Part shown: positions 40,137 to 49,483 of the stretch, one piece after another | Position numbering within the stretch: position 1 is the first letter of the stretch | How the letters are laid out: each line of letters begins with the position of its first letter | Position numbers and translations under genes: made by a program | Notes under the pieces: model-generated | Told to the model about the DNA's origin: nothing | Database searches by the model: none | Seen by the model: only the letters and a program-made list of their open reading frames with translations | Assembly (NCBI RefSeq): GCF_018449525.1 | Contig: NZ_JAAVUS010000009.1 | Coordinates: forward strand, 248,001-312,000 | DNA length: 64,000 bases | Direction: 5' to 3' | Source: Bradyrhizobium sp. dw_78 | GTDB lineage: Bacteria > Pseudomonadota > Alphaproteobacteria > Rhizobiales > Xanthobacteraceae

Positions 40137-41633
40137 TCACACGCCGCCGGGATAATTCGGCGCTTCGCGGGTGATGGTGACGTCGTGGACGTGGCTTTCG
40201 CGCAGACCCGAGCCGGTGATGCGTACGAACTGCGCCTTCTCGTGAAACTCGGTGATGTCGCGCGCACCGACATAGCCCATCGCCGCGCGCAGGCCACCGG
40301 CGAGCTGGTGCATGACGTTGCTAACCGGGCCCTTGTAGGGCACCTGGCCTTCAATGCCTTCCGGCACCAGCTTCAGCGTGTCCTTGATATCCTGCTGGAA
40401 ATAGCGATCGGCGGAGCCGCGCGCCATCGCGCCGACCGAACCCATGCCGCGATAGGCCTTGTAGGAACGGCCCTGCCACAGGAACACGTCGCCGGGCGTT
40501 TCGTCGGTGCCGGCGAGCAGCGAGCCCACCATCGCGATGTCGGCGCCGGCGGCCAGAGCCTTGGCGAGGTCGCCGGAATATTTGATGCCGCCATCGGCGA
40601 TCACAGGCACATTGGCTTTCCTGGCGGCTTCGACCGCATCCATGATGGCGGTCAATTGCGGCACGCCGACGCCGGCAACGATACGCGTGGTGCAGATCGA
40701 TCCGGGGCCGATGCCGACCTTGATCGCGTCGGCGCCGGCATCGATCAATGCCTGTGCGCCTTCCTGCGTCGCGATATTGCCGGCGGCGACCTGCACGGCA
40801 TTGGAGAGCCGCTTGATGCGGTTGACTGCCTCCAGCACACGCGAGGAATGGCCGTGCGCGGTATCGACGACGATCAGATCGACGCCGGCGTCGATCAGCC
40901 GCTCGGTACGCTCATAACCGCCCTCGCCGACCGTGGTCGCGGCCGCGACGCGCAGCCGGCCCTGCGCATCCTTGGCAGCCATCGGGTGCGCCACTGCCTT
41001 TTCGATGTCCTTCACCGTGATCAGCCCAACGCAACGGTACTGATCGTCCACCACCACCAGCTTCTCGATGCGGTACTGGTGCAGCATCCGCTTCGCCTCG
41101 TCCTGGCTGACGCCCTCGCGCACCGTCACGAGGTTTTCATGCGTCATCAGCTCGGAAACTTTTTGTCGCGGATCCGTCGCAAACCGCACGTCGCGGTTGG
41201 TGAGAATGCCGACCAGCTTGCCGGGCACGCCCTTGCTAGCGCCGGTCACGACCGGAACTCCGGAAATGCCGTTATCCTTCATCAGCGCCAGCGCGTCCGA
41301 CAGCATCGCATCCGGTCCGATAGTCAAAGGATTAACCACCATTCCAGATTCGAATTTCTTTACCTGCCGGACCTGCGCGGCCTGGCCGTCGACATCGAAA
41401 TTGCGGTGAATGACGCCGATGCCGCCGGACTGCGCCATCGCAATCGCCATCCGTGCTTCGGTGACGGTGTCCATCGCCGACGCGATGATCGGAATATTAA
41501 GGGGGATGGCGCGGGTGACGTGGGAGCGGATATCCGCATCGGAGGGCAGAATATCCGAAAGGCCGGGCCGCAGAAGCACGTCATCGAACGTATAGGCTTC
41601 GCGTATCCCTTGAATTCTCTGTGTCTGCGCCAT
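40137..41633 (-). CDS. guaB: IMP dehydrogenase
   Basis: A 498-residue enzyme that oxidises IMP to XMP, the committed step to GMP. YTFDDVLLRPG opens the barrel; two CBS modules follow (MLSDALALMKDNGISGVPVV, EAKRMLHQYRIEKLVVVDDQ); GPGSICTTRIVAG holds the catalytic cysteine; and GGIKYSGDLAKALAAGAD with the mobile flap YRGMGSVGAM completes it. I use the ATG at 41633 (MAQTQRIQGI). The product feeds GuaA, encoded 5 kb away on the same strand. Confidence 0.98.
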   Translation of the reverse strand: MAQTQRIQGIREAYTFDDVLLRPGLSDILPSDADIRSHVTRAIPLNIPIIASAMDTVTEARMAIAMAQSGGIGVIHRNFDVDGQAAQVRQVKKFESGMVVNPLTIGPDAMLSDALALMKDNGISGVPVVTGASKGVPGKLVGILTNRDVRFATDPRQKVSELMTHENLVTVREGVSQDEAKRMLHQYRIEKLVVVDDQYRCVGLITVKDIEKAVAHPMAAKDAQGRLRVAAATTVGEGGYERTERLIDAGVDLIVVDTAHGHSSRVLEAVNRIKRLSNAVQVAAGNIATQEGAQALIDAGADAIKVGIGPGSICTTRIVAGVGVPQLTAIMDAVEAARKANVPVIADGGIKYSGDLAKALAAGADIAMVGSLLAGTDETPGDVFLWQGRSYKAYRGMGSVGAMARGSADRYFQQDIKDTLKLVPEGIEGQVPYKGPVSNVMHQLAGGLRAAMGYVGARDITEFHEKAQFVRITGSGLRESHVHDVTITREAPNYPGGV

Positions 41634-41983
41634 TACCAACTCCATTCGGCGGCCCGGTCGCCGCAATCAATCTTGGGATGAGCGAAACGTTCAGCGAAGC
41701 AATCGGCAACGCCGGCGAATCGAGCCCATCGGTAGGGTTGGCGGTGGTCGATAGCATGGCGCGCGGCCGAATCAAAGCCTTTGGGTGCCATGCACATGCT
41801 TTTCGCAGGGTTTCGCGCCCCCGCGGCCCGTCGCAGCGCAAGCCTTCCGGCAAGCGGCCGGCCTGATCGCCCGAAGTTCGTCACGCAGGATTTAAGCCGT
41901 TTCCGGGGGTCTGCAATAGCCTCTATAACGACAGGGTGATACAGCCCGGGCCCCTGCCCCTTGTCTCCGTCCCCCGGCTCTCC
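41634..41983. other. Divergent promoter interval between guaB and an MFS gene
   Basis: A 350-bp GC-rich interval. The open frames in it belong to antisense readings of the neighbours and show no family motifs. It presumably contains the guaB and MFS promoters, but I see no clear -35/-10 or operator dyad. Confidence 0.4.
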
Positions 41984-43471
41984 ATGAACAAAGAACGCCT
42001 GATCCCGCTCATCGTGGCCACCGCCCTGTTCATGGAGAACATGGATTCGACTGTGATCGCGACCTCGCTGCCGGCCATCGCGGCCGACATCGGCACCAGC
42101 CCGCTCACGCTCAAACTCGCGATCACGTCGTATCTGTTGTCGCTGGCGGTGTTCATTCCAGCGAGCGGCTGGACCGCCGACCGCTTCGGCCCGCGCACCG
42201 TGTTCAGCGCCGCCGTCGCGGTCTTCATGGTGGGGTCGATCGGCTGCGCGCTGTCTTCCTCGGTCACGGATTTCGTCATCGCCCGCATTCTGCAAGGCAT
42301 GGGCGGCGCGATGATGACCCCGGTGGGGCGGCTGGTGCTGCTGCGCTCGGTCGACAAAAGCGCGCTCGTCAACGCGATGGCCTGGGTCACGGTACCGGCG
42401 CTGGTCGGACCGGTGGTCGGGCCGCCGCTGGGCGGATTCGTCACCACCTATTTCTCCTGGCACTGGATTTTCCTGATCAACATTCCGATCGGCCTGCTCG
42501 GCATCTTCTTGGCGCTGCGTTACATCGATCCGATCCGCAGCGAGGACCCCGAGCGCTTCGATCTCTATGGGCTGATACTGGCGGGCATCGGGCTCGCCGG
42601 CATCGCATTCGGGCTTTCGGTCGCAGGCCTCAATCTGTTGCCCTGGACCATCGTCGTCGTGCTGATCGTCATCGGCTGCATTTCCATGACGCTCTACATC
42701 ATCCACGCCAGGCGAACCGCATCGCCGGTACTGGATTTCACGCTGCTGCGGTTATCGACCATGCGCGCCAGCATCATCGGCGGCTTCATGTTCCGCCTCG
42801 GCATCGGCTCGCTGCCGTTCCTGCTGCCGCTATTGATGCAAATCGGCTTCGGCCTGTCGCCGTTCCAATCGGGCCTTGTAACCTTCGCCTCCGCCGTCGG
42901 CGCGATGGGCATGAAGACGCTGGCCGCCCGCATCATCCGGACCTTCGGCTTCCGCAACATGATGACCGTCAACGCGGTGATCAGTTCGGTTTTCCTCGCC
43001 GCCTGCGCCCTGTTCACGGCGACGACGCCGCTGTTGCTGATCATGATCATTCTCGTGGTCGGCGGCTTCTTCCGATCGCTGGAATTCACCGCGATCAACA
43101 CGGTCGCCTATGCCGAAGTCGAACCGGCGCAAATGAGCCGGGCCACCACGTTGGTCAGCGTCAACCAGCAATTGGCGCTTTCGGCCGGCGTCGCCGTCGG
43201 CGCGTTCTCGGTGGAATCGACCATGCTGGTGCGCCATCTGAACGAACTCGACGCCAGCGTTTTCGCGCCGGCATTTCTCGTGGTCGGGATCATCTCGGCG
43301 GCCTCGTCCTATTTCTTCTGGCAGATGCCCGACGACGCCGGAAACGAAATCTCCGGCCGCAAGGCGGTCGAGATTTCCAGCCGCAAAGGCGCCGCGAAAG
43401 GCATGGCAAAGGCCGCAGCCAAGGCCGCCAGCGAAACCACGCAGGACGCCCGCGATCAGCGGCTGGGCTGA
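41984..43471 (+). CDS. MFS transporter, DHA2 (14-span drug exporter) type
   Basis: A 495-residue inner-membrane transporter. The first span carries MENMDSTVIATSLPAIA, the DHA2 motif with the D residue, then GWTADRFGPRTVF (motif A) and RILQGMGGAMMTPVGR (motif B/C). About 14 hydrophobic spans can be counted. The tail is long, Ala/Lys-rich and probably cytoplasmic (GAAKGMAKAAAKAASE). The start at 41984 gives the expected N-terminus. Export of a drug or metabolite by proton antiport is likely; the substrate is unknown. Confidence 0.92.
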   Translation: MNKERLIPLIVATALFMENMDSTVIATSLPAIAADIGTSPLTLKLAITSYLLSLAVFIPASGWTADRFGPRTVFSAAVAVFMVGSIGCALSSSVTDFVIARILQGMGGAMMTPVGRLVLLRSVDKSALVNAMAWVTVPALVGPVVGPPLGGFVTTYFSWHWIFLINIPIGLLGIFLALRYIDPIRSEDPERFDLYGLILAGIGLAGIAFGLSVAGLNLLPWTIVVVLIVIGCISMTLYIIHARRTASPVLDFTLLRLSTMRASIIGGFMFRLGIGSLPFLLPLLMQIGFGLSPFQSGLVTFASAVGAMGMKTLAARIIRTFGFRNMMTVNAVISSVFLAACALFTATTPLLLIMIILVVGGFFRSLEFTAINTVAYAEVEPAQMSRATTLVSVNQQLALSAGVAVGAFSVESTMLVRHLNELDASVFAPAFLVVGIISAASSYFFWQMPDDAGNEISGRKAVEISSRKGAAKGMAKAAAKAASETTQDARDQRLG

Positions 43472-44142
43472 CCCCGAAATCCCATCGCCAGCACATAGCG
43501 CTCGGAGGAATCCTGCCGGCTCGATGCTGGTTTGACGTGGCGCACGCTGGTAAAATCGCGCTTCAATTGCGCCAGCAATTCCGCATCGGCGCCGCTTTGA
43601 AAAGCCTTGGCTACAAAGGTGCCGCCGGGGTTAAGCACCTCGGTGGCGAAGGCGGCGGCGGTTTCGACCAGGCCGACGATGCGAAGCTGGTCGGTCTTGC
43701 GATGGCCGGTGGTGTTGGCGGCCATGTCGGACAGCACCACGTCGGCGCGGCCGCCCATCATCTCGATCAGCCTAGCCGGGGCCTCCTCGCTGAGAAAATC
43801 GAGCTGTGCGAAAGTGACGCCCGGGATCTCCGGCATCTCCAGCAGATCGATCGCCACCACTTTGCCCTTGCCGTTGGTCGCATGGACGCGCTTGGCCGCG
43901 ACCTGGCTCCAGCCGCCGGGCGCGGCGCCGAGATCGACCACGGTGCTGCCGGGCTTCAGGAAGCGATGCTTGTCGTCGATCTCGATCAGCTTGTAGGCCG
44001 CGCGCGAGCGATAGCCGTCGCGTTTGGCCTGCGCCACATAGGGATCGTTGAGCTGCCGCTCCAGCCAGAGTTTCGACGACAGCTTGCGCTTGCCGCCGGT
44101 CTTGACGGTGACGTACAGCCGTCCGGTGGTGTCCTTTGCCAT
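43456..44142 (-). CDS. rlmE: 23S rRNA (uridine-2'-O)-methyltransferase RlmE/FtsJ
   Basis: A 228-residue SAM-dependent enzyme that methylates U2552 in the A-loop of 23S rRNA. VVDLGAAPGGWSQVAA is the SAM site, VLSDMAANTTGHRKTD and FVAKAFQSG provide the D and K of the catalytic K-D-K-E set, and RAAYKLIEIDDKH supplies the first K. Its end overlaps the end of the convergent MFS gene by 16 bp. It follows the Ppx/GppA gene on the same strand after a 65-bp gap, an arrangement commonly seen in Rhizobiales. Confidence 0.96.
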   Translation of the reverse strand: MAKDTTGRLYVTVKTGGKRKLSSKLWLERQLNDPYVAQAKRDGYRSRAAYKLIEIDDKHRFLKPGSTVVDLGAAPGGWSQVAAKRVHATNGKGKVVAIDLLEMPEIPGVTFAQLDFLSEEAPARLIEMMGGRADVVLSDMAANTTGHRKTDQLRIVGLVETAAAFATEVLNPGGTFVAKAFQSGADAELLAQLKRDFTSVRHVKPASSRQDSSERYVLAMGFRGQPSR

Positions 44143-44207
44143 AACGCTACTTGCTGCCTGATGCCGGTTTTGAATCCGGCTGTAACATATGCGGACCGTT
44201 ACACCTA

Positions 44208-45290
44208 TTATCGGCAGCCGCTCAGCGCGCCGTCCTCGCGCATCATCTCGACCAGCATGCCCTCGCGCAGTCCGCGGTCGGCGACGCGCAGCCGCGGCAG
44301 CGGAAACGCGTCGCGGATCGCATCGAGGATGGCGCAGCCCGCCAGCACCAGATCGGCGCGCTCGACGCTGATGCAGTTGTTGTCGGCGCGTTCCTGGTAG
44401 CTCATGCGGAGCAGACGCGCGATGGTCGCGGTGATGTCGGCGTTGTTCATCCAGATGCCGTCGATACGGCGGCGATCATAGCGCACGAGGTTGAGATGCA
44501 GGCCGGCCAGCGTCGTCACCGTGCCGGAGGTACCGAGCAGGTGCATATCCCCGAGATCGCCGCCATACTCGGCCGCGAACGGCGCAACATGTTTTGCGAC
44601 CTCCTGCACCATCCGCGCGTAGGATTGCGGCGTGACGTCCCGGCCGCCGAACCGCTCGGCCAGGGTGACGACGCCGAGCGGGATCGACATCCATGCCTTG
44701 ATCCGCGGCCCGGCGTCCTGCTCGGCCGGATCGCGCTCGATCCGGACCAGTTCGGTCGAGCCGCCGCCGATGTCGAACAGGATGGCGCCCCGCCCGCCTG
44801 GATCGAGCAACGGCGAACAGCCGAGCACGGCCAGCGCCGCTTCGGTCTCGCGGTCGATCACCTCCAGCCGGATGCCGGTCTCGGCCGCGACGCGCTCGCG
44901 AAAGCCCTCGGCATTCGAGGCGGCGCGGCAAGCTTCGGTTGCGATCAACCGCAGGCGCCTGGCATTTCTGGCCTGGATCTTGTCGCGGCAAATGCTCAGC
45001 GCAGCGACGGCGCGCTCGATCGCGGCCTCGCTGATGCAGCCGGTCGCCGAAACGCCCTCGCCCAGCCGGATGATCCGCGAAAAGGAATCCACCACGCGAA
45101 ACCCGTCCCCCGCCGGACAGGCGATCAGCAGCCGGCAGTTGTTGGTGCCGAGGTCGAGCGCGGCATAGACACCGGCTCCCACGGCCGGCGACGTGCTGGT
45201 TCCCGGTGGGCCTGGCGCTGCCAGCTCAACAGGCCCTTGCGGGCTTCCGCACGGCCCGGGGCCGTCGTGAAGCCGCGTATCGTCGTTCAT
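44208..45290 (-). CDS. Ppx/GppA-family exopolyphosphatase/pppGpp phosphatase
   Basis: A 360-residue member of the actin-like ATPase superfamily. VYAALDLGTNNCRLLIA is the phosphate-1 motif, ILFDIGGGSTELVRIE the phosphate-2 motif, and LGTSGTVTTLAGL the adenosine-type motif. The protein either hydrolyses polyphosphate or converts pppGpp to ppGpp. The N-terminal 45 residues from the ATG at 45290 are proline- and glycine-rich and precede the conserved part. It is upstream of rlmE and probably transcribed with it. Confidence 0.93.
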   Translation of the reverse strand: MNDDTRLHDGPGPCGSPQGPVELAAPGPPGTSTSPAVGAGVYAALDLGTNNCRLLIACPAGDGFRVVDSFSRIIRLGEGVSATGCISEAAIERAVAALSICRDKIQARNARRLRLIATEACRAASNAEGFRERVAAETGIRLEVIDRETEAALAVLGCSPLLDPGGRGAILFDIGGGSTELVRIERDPAEQDAGPRIKAWMSIPLGVVTLAERFGGRDVTPQSYARMVQEVAKHVAPFAAEYGGDLGDMHLLGTSGTVTTLAGLHLNLVRYDRRRIDGIWMNNADITATIARLLRMSYQERADNNCISVERADLVLAGCAILDAIRDAFPLPRLRVADRGLREGMLVEMMREDGALSGCR

Positions 45291-45561
45291 CAAACCGTCT
45301 TTCCGCGGCCATTGCGGCCGGCGAGGATTTCCATTCACGGAAACTTTAGCAGCGCACGCCCGGCGTGCAACAGGGACCATAGGACCATGCCTAATCGGCC
45401 GTTGTCGTTAGGGCTTGGCTGGTTTATCTGGACCTATCGCGTTTCGCGTGAAGAAAACGCGACAAAACAACAAAAATAGAGCCTCGGTTCTGATTTCAGC
45501 AGATCCGAAAGGATCCTAGCCCGAAAATCGCGCAAAAAACCGGCAATTCAGGTCTTCATAG

Positions 45562-47937
45562 ATGCAAGATTACACATCCCCGTCTTCGCTGGAAAACGCT
45601 GTCGCGCTGCAAAAATACGGCGTCGGCCAGCCGGTCCGCCGCAAGGAAGACGATACGCTGGTACGGGGCCAGGGCAAATATACCGACGATTTCAGCCTGC
45701 CGGGCCAGGCCTATGCCTGGATCGTCCGTTCCAGCCACGCCCACGGCATCATCCGCGGCATCGACACCGGGGCCGCCAAGGCCATGCCCGGCGTGCTCGG
45801 GATCTGGACCGGTGCGGACCTCGCCGCGGCCAATTACGGGCCCTTTACCTGCGGCCTGCCGCTGAAGAATCGCGACGGCTCGCCCTTGTTGCAGACCAAC
45901 CGCCCGGCGCTGGTCACCGACAAGGTGCGCTATGTCGGCGATCCCGTGGCCTTTGTGGTCGCCGAAACGCCGGCGCAGGCGCGGGACGCCGCCGAAGCCG
46001 TCGGGCTCGACATCGAGCCGCTGCCGGCGGTCACCAATGCCGAGGAAGCAACCAAGCCCGGCGCGCCGCAGCTTTACGACCACATCCCCAACAATGTCGC
46101 CCTGGACTATCATTATGGCGACACCGCCAAGATCGATGCGGCGTTCGCCGGCGCCGCCCATGTGACCAGGCTCGACATCATCAACACCCGCGTCGCTGTG
46201 GTGCCGATGGAGCCGCGGGTCGCGATCGGCATCTATGACAAGGCTGCCGATCACTACACCATTCAGGTTCCGACCCAGGGCGTGTCCGGGAGCCAGGCGA
46301 CGCTCGCCAAGATCCTCAATGTCCCGGCCGAGAAGGTCCGCATCCTGACCGCCAATGTCGGCGGCTCGTTCGGGATGAAGAACATCAGCTATCCCGAATA
46401 TACCTGCATCCTGCACGCGGCGAAGGTGCTGGGGCGGCCGGTGAAATGGACCGACGAACGCTCGACCAGTTTTCTGTCGGACAGCCAGGGCCGCGCCCAG
46501 ATCATCCATGCCGAGCTTGCGCTCGACGCCGAAGGCAAGTTCCTCGCCGTGCGTCTCAGCGGCTACGGCAATCTCGGCGCCTATATCAGCGGCGTCGCGC
46601 CAGGCCCGCTGTCGCTCAACACCGGGAAGAACCTCGCCAGCGTCTATCGCACGCCGCTGCTCGGCGTCGACATCAAAACCGTGCTGACCAACACCACGCT
46701 GATGGGCGCCTATCGCGGCGCCGGACGGCCCGAGGCCAATTATTTCATGGAACGGCTGATCGATACGGCCGCCGACGAGATAGGCATCAACCGGCTGACC
46801 TTGCGCAAGCGCAATTTCATCAAGCCGGCGCAATTGCCGTTTCCGGCGGCGTCCGGCGTCACCTATGACAGCGGCGATTTCCAGGGCGTGTTCGACAAGG
46901 CGATCGAGATCTCCGATCACGCCAACTTCGCCAAGCGGAAGAAGGAAAGCCGCAAGAACGGCAAGCTGCGCGGCATCGCGGTCGGCTCCTATCTCGAAGT
47001 CACCGCGCCGCCCAGCGGCGAACTCGGCAAGATCACCTTCGATCCGGACGGATCGGTGACGCTCACCACCGGCACGCTGGATTACGGCCAGGGCCACGGC
47101 ACACCATTCGCGCAGGTGCTTTCGGCGCAACTCGGCGTGCCCTTCGACAAGATCAAGCTGGAACAGGGCGACAGCGATCTCGTCCGTTTCGGCAACGGCA
47201 CCGGCGGCTCGCGCTCGATCACGGCGACCGGCAAGGCGATCGTCGAGTCCGCAGGTATGGTCGTCGCCAAGGGCAAGCAGGCGGCGGCGCAGCTGATGGA
47301 GGCCTCCGAAGCCGATATCGAATTCGCCAACGGCCGCTTCACCATCGCCGGCACCGACCGCTCCATCGACATCATGGAACTGGCGCGCCGGATGCGCGAG
47401 CAGAAGATGCCCGAAGGGGCGCCCGCCTCGCTCGACGTCGATCACAACACCACCGAAACGCCCTCGACCTTCCCCAATGGCTGCCACGTGGCGGAAGTCG
47501 AGATCGATCCGGAAACCGGCGTGGTGCGGATCGTGCGCTATACCGGCGTCAACGATTTCGGCACCGTCATCAACCCGATGATCGTCGCGGGCCAGCTTCA
47601 CGGCGGCGTCGCGCAGGGCATCGGCCAGGCGCTGATGGAAGAAGTCAGCTACGATTCAAGCGGCCAACCGATCACCGGCTCGTTCATGGACTATGCGATG
47701 CCGCGCGCGGAGGATGTCCCGCTGATGGCGGTCGGCGACCATCCCTCGCCGGCCACATCCAACCCGCTCGGCACCAAGGGCTGCGGCGAAGCCGGCTGCG
47801 CCGGCAGCCTCGCCACGCTGGTCAACGCGGTGATCGACGCGCTTTCCGAATATGGCATCACGCATATCGACATGCCGCTGACGCCGGAACGGGTCTGGCG
47901 CGCGATCCAGGATGGGAAGAAGGCGAAGGCGGCGTAA
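45562..47937 (+). CDS. Molybdopterin-binding subunit of a xanthine dehydrogenase/CoxL-type hydroxylase
   Basis: A 791-residue large subunit of the xanthine oxidase family. GQPVRRKEDDTLVRGQGKY opens it, GSFGMKN and AYRGAGRPEA mark the molybdenum cofactor sites, and KGCGEAGCAG near the end holds the GEAG glutamate that acts as base. AYRGAGR in place of AYxCSFR shows it is a form II (CoxL-like) enzyme rather than a true CO dehydrogenase. No FAD or iron-sulfur subunit gene is next to it, which is unusual because these enzymes normally need all three. Confidence 0.93.
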   Translation: MQDYTSPSSLENAVALQKYGVGQPVRRKEDDTLVRGQGKYTDDFSLPGQAYAWIVRSSHAHGIIRGIDTGAAKAMPGVLGIWTGADLAAANYGPFTCGLPLKNRDGSPLLQTNRPALVTDKVRYVGDPVAFVVAETPAQARDAAEAVGLDIEPLPAVTNAEEATKPGAPQLYDHIPNNVALDYHYGDTAKIDAAFAGAAHVTRLDIINTRVAVVPMEPRVAIGIYDKAADHYTIQVPTQGVSGSQATLAKILNVPAEKVRILTANVGGSFGMKNISYPEYTCILHAAKVLGRPVKWTDERSTSFLSDSQGRAQIIHAELALDAEGKFLAVRLSGYGNLGAYISGVAPGPLSLNTGKNLASVYRTPLLGVDIKTVLTNTTLMGAYRGAGRPEANYFMERLIDTAADEIGINRLTLRKRNFIKPAQLPFPAASGVTYDSGDFQGVFDKAIEISDHANFAKRKKESRKNGKLRGIAVGSYLEVTAPPSGELGKITFDPDGSVTLTTGTLDYGQGHGTPFAQVLSAQLGVPFDKIKLEQGDSDLVRFGNGTGGSRSITATGKAIVESAGMVVAKGKQAAAQLMEASEADIEFANGRFTIAGTDRSIDIMELARRMREQKMPEGAPASLDVDHNTTETPSTFPNGCHVAEVEIDPETGVVRIVRYTGVNDFGTVINPMIVAGQLHGGVAQGIGQALMEEVSYDSSGQPITGSFMDYAMPRAEDVPLMAVGDHPSPATSNPLGTKGCGEAGCAGSLATLVNAVIDALSEYGITHIDMPLTPERVWRAIQDGKKAKAA

Positions 47938-47957
47938 GGCGAACCGCAAATCAGGTT

Positions 47958-48043
47958 CGTCATGCGCGGGCTTGACCCGCGTGTCCGTCAATTTCGAAGA
48001 AGCTCTCTACGATGGATTGCCGGGTCGAGCCCGGCAATGACGG
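47958..48043. repeat. Intergenic palindromic repeat, GGGCTTGACCCGC type
   Basis: Outer arms CGTCATGCGCGGGCTTGA and CGAGCCCGGCAATGACG face each other across about 50 bp. It lies between convergent genes and may also act as a bidirectional terminator. It is a second variant of the repeat family, also seen at 53,676. Confidence 0.75.
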
Positions 48044-48055
48044 GTTGGGCGCGTA

Positions 48056-48856
48056 TTACGCCGCCGCGTGCTCGCGCGGCTGGTAGATCGCAATGTGCTG
48101 GCAATGCGCCAGCGGCGTCTTGCCATTGGCGACCACGAGCGCGTCGAGTTCGACGAAGCGGTGGCCCTTCTTTTCATAATTGCCGGTGACCCTGGCGCGC
48201 GCGGTGATCTCGTCGCCGGTCTTGCCGGCGGACAGAAGCTGCATCCGGCTGCCGACGTGAATCCACGGGCCCAGCACGGCGTTGTCGACCAGCACCTTGT
48301 TCATCACCCGCTGCAGCAGCCCCGGATGGCCCAGGCCTTCCTGCGCATAGACGGCGTCGGCCTCGCGGATATCGGTCAGATATTCATCTGCTGCCTCGCC
48401 GGCCCAGGTCCGCGGGATCGTGCCGAGCCATCTATCAACCTCGTAGGACGACGGACTGACCGGCATGCGCTCAGCCACCGGCTCGACGGCGGAGAAATCG
48501 GCAACCGAAAAGGACGGCGCGGATGCAGGCAGCGACGCGGTGCCGGTCGCGCAAAGCTCGCCGCGGCTTTCGACCTCGATCGTGAGCACGCCGCCGCTTT
48601 CGCGGCCGGTCACCTCGGCGATCTCGCCGTCATAGACCGGCTTGACGAAACGCGCCTCGATCAGGCCCCGCTCCAGGAAGTCGCGGCCCCATTTCCGGAC
48701 CGGCTGGTGCAGCATATAGGCCATCACGTCGACGCCCGGTACTAGCCCGCCGCTGAAGCCGAACCGCCGCGCCACGGTGTCGTCGTGGATCTTGTTTTCC
48801 GATTGCTTTGAGGTGTTGTAGGCCGACACCCGGTAGGCTTCGAGTTGACTGGTCAC
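48056..48856 (-). CDS. Double hot-dog (MaoC-like) acyl-CoA protein
   Basis: A 266-residue protein from a GTG at 48856. The N-terminal half (NKIHDDTVARRFGFSGGLVP, then GVDVMAYM) resembles the MaoC hydratase motif, and the C-terminal half (YEKKGHRFVELDALVVANGK) is a second hot-dog fold with a catalytically weak pattern. It may be a hydratase or thioesterase on a short acyl-CoA. No ATG precedes the family-like start, and the open frame to 49306 runs antisense over the YaiI gene. The neighbouring YaiI gene is divergent. Confidence 0.7.
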   Translation of the reverse strand: MTSQLEAYRVSAYNTSKQSENKIHDDTVARRFGFSGGLVPGVDVMAYMLHQPVRKWGRDFLERGLIEARFVKPVYDGEIAEVTGRESGGVLTIEVESRGELCATGTASLPASAPSFSVADFSAVEPVAERMPVSPSSYEVDRWLGTIPRTWAGEAADEYLTDIREADAVYAQEGLGHPGLLQRVMNKVLVDNAVLGPWIHVGSRMQLLSAGKTGDEITARARVTGNYEKKGHRFVELDALVVANGKTPLAHCQHIAIYQPREHAAA

Positions 48857-48991
48857 GCCTGTTTCCCTGCTTTCGAAGGTCCCCGCGAGGATCGTACGCA
48901 AAGCAGTCGCGCTGGCAAGCATGTTCCTGCGAGTGGGGCTTTTTGGGGTGTTTTCCTCGCATTTCGGCGTGGCATGGAGTACCACGCGCCG

Positions 48992-49480
48992 ATGATGCCA
49001 AGTCCGAACACCCCCCGGATCTATATCGATGCCGACGCCTGCCCGGTCAAAGACGAGATCTATCGCGTCGCGCTGCGGCACGGCCTGCCGGTCAGCGTGG
49101 TCGCGGGCCAGTTCATCCGGGTGCCGCAGGATCCGTTGATCGAGCGCATCGCGGCCGGTTCCGGGATGGACGCCGCCGATGATTGGATTGCGGAACGCGC
49201 CGGAAAGGGCGATATCGTCATTACCTCCGATATCCCGCTGGCGAGCCGTTGCGTGAAGGCTGGCTGCGAGGTGATCGCGCCGGACGGCAAACCATTTACG
49301 GAACAATCGATCGGCATGACTTTGGCGGTGCGCAATCTGATGACCGATCTGCGTTCGTCGGGAGAAGTCACCGGCGGTCCGAAGTCATACACCTCACGCG
49401 ACCGCTCGGCATTCCTGTCGGCGCTCGATCAAACCATTCGCCGCATCCAGCGCCAGCGCGCCGAGCAGAAACAAGGTTAA
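48992..49480 (+). CDS. YaiI/YqxD (DUF188) family protein
   Basis: A 162-residue protein of a broadly conserved PIN-like family. RIYIDADACPVKDEIYRVAL is the family signature with its acid residues (Asp, Asp), and GKGDIVITSDIPLASRCVKA adds the later metal ligands. A nuclease fold with unproven function is the accepted view. The start is uncertain between 48974, 48992 and 48995; I take 48992 because homologues begin a few residues before RIYIDADAC. It is immediately followed by the ABC-F gene with a 3-bp gap. Confidence 0.88.
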   Translation: MMPSPNTPRIYIDADACPVKDEIYRVALRHGLPVSVVAGQFIRVPQDPLIERIAAGSGMDAADDWIAERAGKGDIVITSDIPLASRCVKAGCEVIAPDGKPFTEQSIGMTLAVRNLMTDLRSSGEVTGGPKSYTSRDRSAFLSALDQTIRRIQRQRAEQKQG

Positions 49481-49483
49481 ACG

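Noticed and set aside
45556..47601. A 681-codon open frame on the minus strand
   Set aside because: It is the antisense of the CoxL-type gene. The plus frame has all family motifs, and the antisense composition (D/G/R/H-rich) is typical of shadow frames in GC-rich DNA.
45562..47937. True carbon monoxide dehydrogenase (CoxL form I)
   Set aside because: The active-site loop is AYRGAGR rather than the AYxCSFR of CO-oxidising enzymes.
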